A stretch of DNA of 35,370 bases from Chloroflexota bacterium (lineage in GTDB: Bacteria > Chloroflexota > Dehalococcoidia > UBA2979), in assembly GCA_009837285.1 (NCBI GenBank), contig VXTU01000107.1:1-35370 (forward strand), read 5' to 3'. Under the pieces are notes generated by a model that was given only the letters and a program-made list of their open reading frames with translations, did not search any database and had not been told where the DNA came from. A program made the position numbers and the translations under genes. Positions 31,983 to 35,370 of the stretch are shown here, piece by piece. Position 1 is the first letter of the stretch, and the number at the start of each line of letters is the position of its first letter.

Positions 31983-32017
31983 TATACTCGGCGCACGCCG
32001 CGCGCGTGCCGTGCGCC
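31983..32017 (+). promoter_or_regulatory. -10 with leader hairpin before second MFS gene
   Basis: TATACT (31983-31988), the best -10 in the window, is followed by GGCGCACG (31990-31997), which pairs with CGTGCGCC (32010-32017) over a 12-base loop. The ribosome site AGGGTGA starts at 32029. Confidence 0.55.
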
Positions 32018-32039
32018 CGGCGCGCGTCAGGGTGAGCCG

Positions 32040-33482
32040 ATGACCAACGCCCCAGCGGCCCGTCCTCGCCAGGGGCTCTTCTACGGCTGGTACATCGCCT
32101 ACGGCGGAGCGGTCAGCAACTTCGTCACGATCGGCATTGCCGCCTTCAGCCTGACCGTCTTCATCGGCCCGCTGCGCGAGGAGATGGGCTGGACGGCGGC
32201 GGCCATCACATTCGGCTTCTCACTGGGGACCCTTGAGCAGGGGCTGCTCGCGCCCTTCACGGGCTTCCTGATCGACCGGCTGGGTCCTCGCAAGATGGCC
32301 GCGACGGGCGTGGTCATCCTCAGCCTGGGACTGCTGCTCTTCTCGCAAGCCCGATCCCTCGAGGTCTACTACCTGGCCAGCCTGCTCATGGCGACGGGGA
32401 ACAGCATCGGCTCGCTGATGGCGTTCTCCGCCGCCGTCATGAACTGGTTCGAGCGCAAGCGCGCACGCGCGATGGGCGTGCTCAACGCCGGCAACGGCGC
32501 GGGCTACTTCGTCGTCCCAATCGTCGCGCTCCTCGTGAGCTGGTTGGGCTGGCGCGAAACACTCATGATCGCCTCGGCAATCGTCCTCACCGTCGGTCTG
32601 CCGCTCGCCCTGCTACTGCGTGACCGCCCGCAGCCCTACGGCTACCTGCCGGACGGCGAGCCGCCCGAGGACCGCACCGGCGCGCCGATCGCGACGCCTG
32701 CGCTCACGGGCTTCACGGTCGGGGCGGGGCTGCGCATCCCGGCCTTCTACCTGCTCGCGCTGGCGAACGCGTGCGGCACGTTCGCGATCGTGGCGTGGGT
32801 CGTGCTGCAGGTGCCGCACCTGGAGCAGAACGGGTTCTCCACCGGCTTCGCCGCGCTCATCGTCGCGTTCTACGGCGCGTTCCAGGTCGCGATGCGCATC
32901 GTCGCCGGCTGGATCGCGGACACCCTGGGCCGCCGACGCGTCTACGCGCTGGGCTTCCTGCTGCTCGGCATCGGGATGCTGATGTTCGTGCAGCTCGAGC
33001 CGGGGCGCCTGTGGCTGATCCCGTTCTACTACGCGGCCTTCGGACTCGGGCACGCCGCCTGGCTCGTCGTGCAAATGACGCTGATTGGCGACTACTTCGG
33101 GACGCTCCGCTTCGCGACGCTGCGAGGCCTGGCGAGCATGTTCCAGACCCCCGTCACGATGATTGCCCCGGTGCTCGCGGGGTTCATATTCGACCAGACC
33201 GGCACGTACGACGTCATCTTCACCATCTACGCCGGCATCGCCGCGTGCGGCGCGATCTTCGTGATGATCGTGCGTCGCCCGATGTGGAACGAGCTCCAGG
33301 CCGCACGCGCGGCCGGTCCCCCTCCCAGGCCCGCGCCCGCGATGCCCGCCCCTGCCGGGGCCATGCCCGTCCGTCCGCCGGCTCCCGCTGTGGCCCCATC
33401 GATGGACGGTGCACCCATGCCGGCCGGTCAGGCCGCGCAATCTCGACTCACGCATGCGGGCATGGCAGATTCCGGCCCCTAG
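32040..33482 (+). CDS. MFS transporter, oxalate/formate antiporter-like
   Basis: The 480-residue protein has 12 predicted helices and starts LFYGWYIAYGGAVSNF. It has the MFS loop GFLIDRLGPRKMAATG after helix 2 and GWIADTLGRRRVYALG after helix 8. That again fits the OFA/monocarboxylate branch, and organic-acid transport is likely. The C-terminal tail (from about 420) is Pro/Ala/Met-rich and ends LTHAGMADSGP, sharing THAGMA with the preceding transporter. ATG 32040 has AGGGTGA upstream. The phosphotriesterase-like gene begins 24 bases later and is probably co-transcribed, so the carrier may import that enzyme's substrate. Confidence 0.9.
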   Translation: MTNAPAARPRQGLFYGWYIAYGGAVSNFVTIGIAAFSLTVFIGPLREEMGWTAAAITFGFSLGTLEQGLLAPFTGFLIDRLGPRKMAATGVVILSLGLLLFSQARSLEVYYLASLLMATGNSIGSLMAFSAAVMNWFERKRARAMGVLNAGNGAGYFVVPIVALLVSWLGWRETLMIASAIVLTVGLPLALLLRDRPQPYGYLPDGEPPEDRTGAPIATPALTGFTVGAGLRIPAFYLLALANACGTFAIVAWVVLQVPHLEQNGFSTGFAALIVAFYGAFQVAMRIVAGWIADTLGRRRVYALGFLLLGIGMLMFVQLEPGRLWLIPFYYAAFGLGHAAWLVVQMTLIGDYFGTLRFATLRGLASMFQTPVTMIAPVLAGFIFDQTGTYDVIFTIYAGIAACGAIFVMIVRRPMWNELQAARAAGPPPRPAPAMPAPAGAMPVRPPAPAVAPSMDGAPMPAGQAAQSRLTHAGMADSGP

Positions 33483-33506
33483 GCGGGCAGGACCGAGGAG
33501 GCAACG

Positions 33507-34439
33507 ATGGTCGACATCCAGACGGCGCTGGGGCCCGTGCCGAGCGACCAACTCGGCCTCACGTACGGGCACGAGCACCTCTTCGTCACCTCGGCCGGCC
33601 TGCGCGACTACTATCCGTGGCTCTTCGACACCGAGGCCGAGCTCGACCACGTCACCGCCGAGCTGATCGAGGCCCGCGAGGCGGGCATCAACACCATCGT
33701 CGACGTCACCACCCCGGACCTCGGACGCATGCCGGACCTGATGCGCACCGTCTCAGAACGCTCCGGCGTCAACGTCGTCATCGCCACGGGGCTCTGGCTC
33801 GACCCGCCGCGCGCGATGCGCGACGCGACGGCCGAGGAGTACGCCGACATCTTCCAGCATGAGATAGAGGTCGGCGTCGGCGGCACCGATATCCGCGCCG
33901 GCGTCATCAAGGTGGCGAACGCCGACCCGCCCGGCATCGGCATGCAGGAGGAGGCGATCCTGCGTGGGGCCGCGGAGGCGTCGACGCGTACGGGGGTGCC
34001 GACCACGACGCACACCGGCCCGTACACGATCGGGCGCGAGCAGATGCAGGTCTTCGCCGACACGGGCATCGCCCCGCACCTCGTCGCCATCGGCCACTCG
34101 TACACGGGCGACGTGGAGTACCTGCGCGAGGTGCTGGAGGCCGGGCACTACCTCTCGATCGACCGCTTCCGGTGGATGCCGAACATCGAGGGTGACGTGA
34201 TCGCGGCGATCGCGACGCTGTGCGCCGAGGGCCGGGCGGACCGCATCATGCTGTCCCACGACCACGCGCCGGAGCACAACTCGTACCGCCGCCACGGGCC
34301 GCACGAGTCGCCGAGCGGGTTCACTTACATCGTCAACGAGATCCGTCCGCGCATGTCCGAAGCCGGCATCCCGGACGCCGATGTCGAGGCGATGCTGTTC
34401 GAGGCGCCTCGTGCGTTCCTCGAAGGCGGGCGCGGGTAG
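33507..34439 (+). CDS. Phosphotriesterase-family metal-dependent hydrolase
   Basis: The 310-residue TIM-barrel protein has the full two-metal set of the family: His22 and His24 in GHEHLF, the bridging Lys135 in GVIKVA (normally carboxylated), His169 in THTGP, His197 in GHSYTG, and Asp252 in SHDHAP. Known members hydrolyse organophosphates, lactones or other esters; natural substrates are usually lactones, so a lactonase is plausible here. ATG 33507 has GAGGAGG (33495-33501) upstream. It is cytoplasmic, with no signal peptide. It follows an organic-acid carrier and meets the beta-propeller gene tail to tail. Confidence 0.9.
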   Translation: MVDIQTALGPVPSDQLGLTYGHEHLFVTSAGLRDYYPWLFDTEAELDHVTAELIEAREAGINTIVDVTTPDLGRMPDLMRTVSERSGVNVVIATGLWLDPPRAMRDATAEEYADIFQHEIEVGVGGTDIRAGVIKVANADPPGIGMQEEAILRGAAEASTRTGVPTTTHTGPYTIGREQMQVFADTGIAPHLVAIGHSYTGDVEYLREVLEAGHYLSIDRFRWMPNIEGDVIAAIATLCAEGRADRIMLSHDHAPEHNSYRRHGPHESPSGFTYIVNEIRPRMSEAGIPDADVEAMLFEAPRAFLEGGRG

Positions 34440-34460
34440 CGGGCCGGCAGCTCGCCCGGG

Positions 34461-35285
34461 TTATAGCGCGGCGACCATCGCGGTCGCGGGTGGCAGGCCG
34501 TCGGCGATCGGGAGCCAGCGAGCGCCCCTGTCGTGCGAGGCCCAGATGGCGCCGCCCGTCTGCGCAAACAGCATGTCCATCCCGCCGACGACGGCGCTCA
34601 CGAGCGGCGGACGAGTCCACTCGTCCTCGCCGCCGAGGGTGACCCGGTCCCACATCAGGCCGCCGTTGACCGAGCGGAACAGGGCGGCCTCGGGTCCCTC
34701 CTCGTCGTCCTCGGCCCTCGCCGCGATGGAGAGGAGCAGGGCGTCCGGTGTGCCGGGGAGGACCGCGACGCCGTTCGCGTAGTAGCGGTCCAGGCCCTGC
34801 TGGGTGCGTTGCCAGGTGAAGCCCCCGTCGTCGGAGCGGAAGAACCCGCTCCGCGAGGCCGCGTAGAGGCGGTCGTTGCGCTCCTGGTGGTCCCAGAGCC
34901 CGTTGAGGTGCTCGCCCAACGCCACCGCCTGCAGCGGTTCGGAGCGGGCCGACAACTCGATCTGGTCGCCCCGCATCCACGAATGCCCGCCGTCCCTCGA
35001 CAGCCACGTGCCCATGCCGCGAATGCCGAGCAGCAGCTGCCCCTGCGGGAACGTGATACCGACGATCGCGAGCTCCTCGCGCGCAGCGCCGGGCCGGCGT
35101 GCCGCGTGCGCCCGGACGATGCTTGGCACGTTCACGAGCTCGTCCCACGTCTCGCCGCCGTCGCGCGATCGGTACAGCCGCGGCGGCGACTCACCGGCGT
35201 AGCACACGCCGTCGTCGCCGAGGCGCACGATGTTGGCGTTGCCCTCCCACGCCTGGCGCCAGCCGTCGCCGTCGTTCATCCACAC
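34461..35285 (-). CDS. BNR/sialidase-like beta-propeller protein
   Basis: At least five BNR (Asp-box) units are seen: SRDGGETW, SRDGGHSW, SDDGGFTW, SVNGGLMW and SHDRGARW. The first three match the S-x-D-x-G-x-x-W rule, and the last two are degenerate. Each marks a turn in a propeller blade. Such proteins range from glycosidases to photosystem-assembly-like and binding proteins; no catalytic residues can be assigned. GTG 35285 is the start used, but the frame is open to 35342 and RGVWMNDGDGW at the start looks like the end of another blade. The true N-terminus may therefore lie further up, cut off by an in-frame stop at 35343 or by the sequence end. Confidence 0.75.
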   Translation of the reverse strand: MWMNDGDGWRQAWEGNANIVRLGDDGVCYAGESPPRLYRSRDGGETWDELVNVPSIVRAHAARRPGAAREELAIVGITFPQGQLLLGIRGMGTWLSRDGGHSWMRGDQIELSARSEPLQAVALGEHLNGLWDHQERNDRLYAASRSGFFRSDDGGFTWQRTQQGLDRYYANGVAVLPGTPDALLLSIAARAEDDEEGPEAALFRSVNGGLMWDRVTLGGEDEWTRPPLVSAVVGGMDMLFAQTGGAIWASHDRGARWLPIADGLPPATAMVAAL

Positions 35286-35370
35286 GCCGCGATCGGGCGC
35301 GGCGGCGACCGCGCCGCCGGCGCGGGAGTCGGGCGGTCTGTTTTAAACAACTACGAGCCCCCGAGGCGCC
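35286..35370. other. Right-edge sequence
   Basis: It is GC-rich up to a sudden AT patch, TTTTAAA, at 35341-35347, which places a TAA in the frame of the beta-propeller gene on the minus strand. Nothing else can be assigned. The end of an assembled contig is possible. Confidence 0.3.

Noticed and set aside
1-35370. CRISPR arrays, rRNA genes, insertion sequences
   Set aside because: No regularly spaced direct repeats, rRNA-like stretches or transposase motifs were seen in reading the window.

Overview
The window is very GC-rich bacterial chromosomal DNA, densely packed with genes on both strands. I think it comes from Chloroflexota, probably an uncultured Dehalococcoidia-like lineage. The reasons are: recA-recX-rny-ymdB in a row, with RNase Y rather than RNase E; a LexA box of the GAAC-N4-GTTC type; and many LLM-type F420/flavin oxidoreductases, DUF35 plus thiolase-like pairs, CaiB-type CoA transferases, crotonases and phosphotriesterase-like enzymes. 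Actinomycetota is the main alternative. No database search was possible, so family names rest on motifs and overall sequence character.

Layout. 1-2444: the tail of an LLM oxidoreductase at the left edge, then a membrane protein ending in a PI-PLC-like domain. 2445-8158: a housekeeping block of recA (SOS promoter), recX, RNase Y, YmdB, a PHP-domain phosphoesterase and a zinc-finger membrane protein with no ordinary start codon. 8191-8700: a small membrane protein on the minus strand and tRNA-Asp(GTC) with its own promoter and terminator. 8701-13349: an ACT-GlnE hybrid adenylyltransferase, an alkaline-phosphatase-superfamily enzyme and a Na/Pi cotransporter. 13766-16806: an LLM oxidoreductase, a DinB-like protein, a metallophosphoesterase with altered motifs, and a Phd/PIN toxin-antitoxin pair. 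16876-20741: a DUF35/thiolase-like pair, a small HAD protein, an MmcQ/YjbR protein, and a secreted repeat protein with a remnant of a paralogue behind it. 20846-35285: a catabolic region with 3-hydroxybutyrate dehydrogenase plus a two-subunit 3-oxoacid CoA-transferase, two divergent crotonases, a threonine-dehydratase-like enzyme, an acyl-CoA-dehydrogenase-fold protein with a DinB partner, a tandem CaiB fusion, two MFS carriers, a phosphotriesterase-like hydrolase and a BNR beta-propeller protein.

How it works together. The left block joins DNA repair (RecA, RecX) to RNA turnover (RNase Y, YmdB, possibly the PHP enzyme). The right half looks like uptake of organic acids (two OFA-like MFS carriers), activation by CoA transfer (SCOT-type and CaiB-type), processing by crotonases and a putative thiolase-fold aldolase, and entry of 3-hydroxybutyrate as acetoacetyl-CoA. 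No ordinary thiolase with its cysteines is present.

Many genes have a TANNNT -10 element followed at once by a short inverted repeat. Two genes, the antitoxin and the MmcQ-like gene, appear to be leaderless. I saw no CRISPR array, insertion sequence, prophage or rRNA. The best candidates for something new are the promoter-plus-dyad pattern, the tandem CaiB with an Asn in its second active site, the ACT-GlnE hybrid, the shared THAGMA tail of the two carriers, and the repeat protein with its decayed copy.
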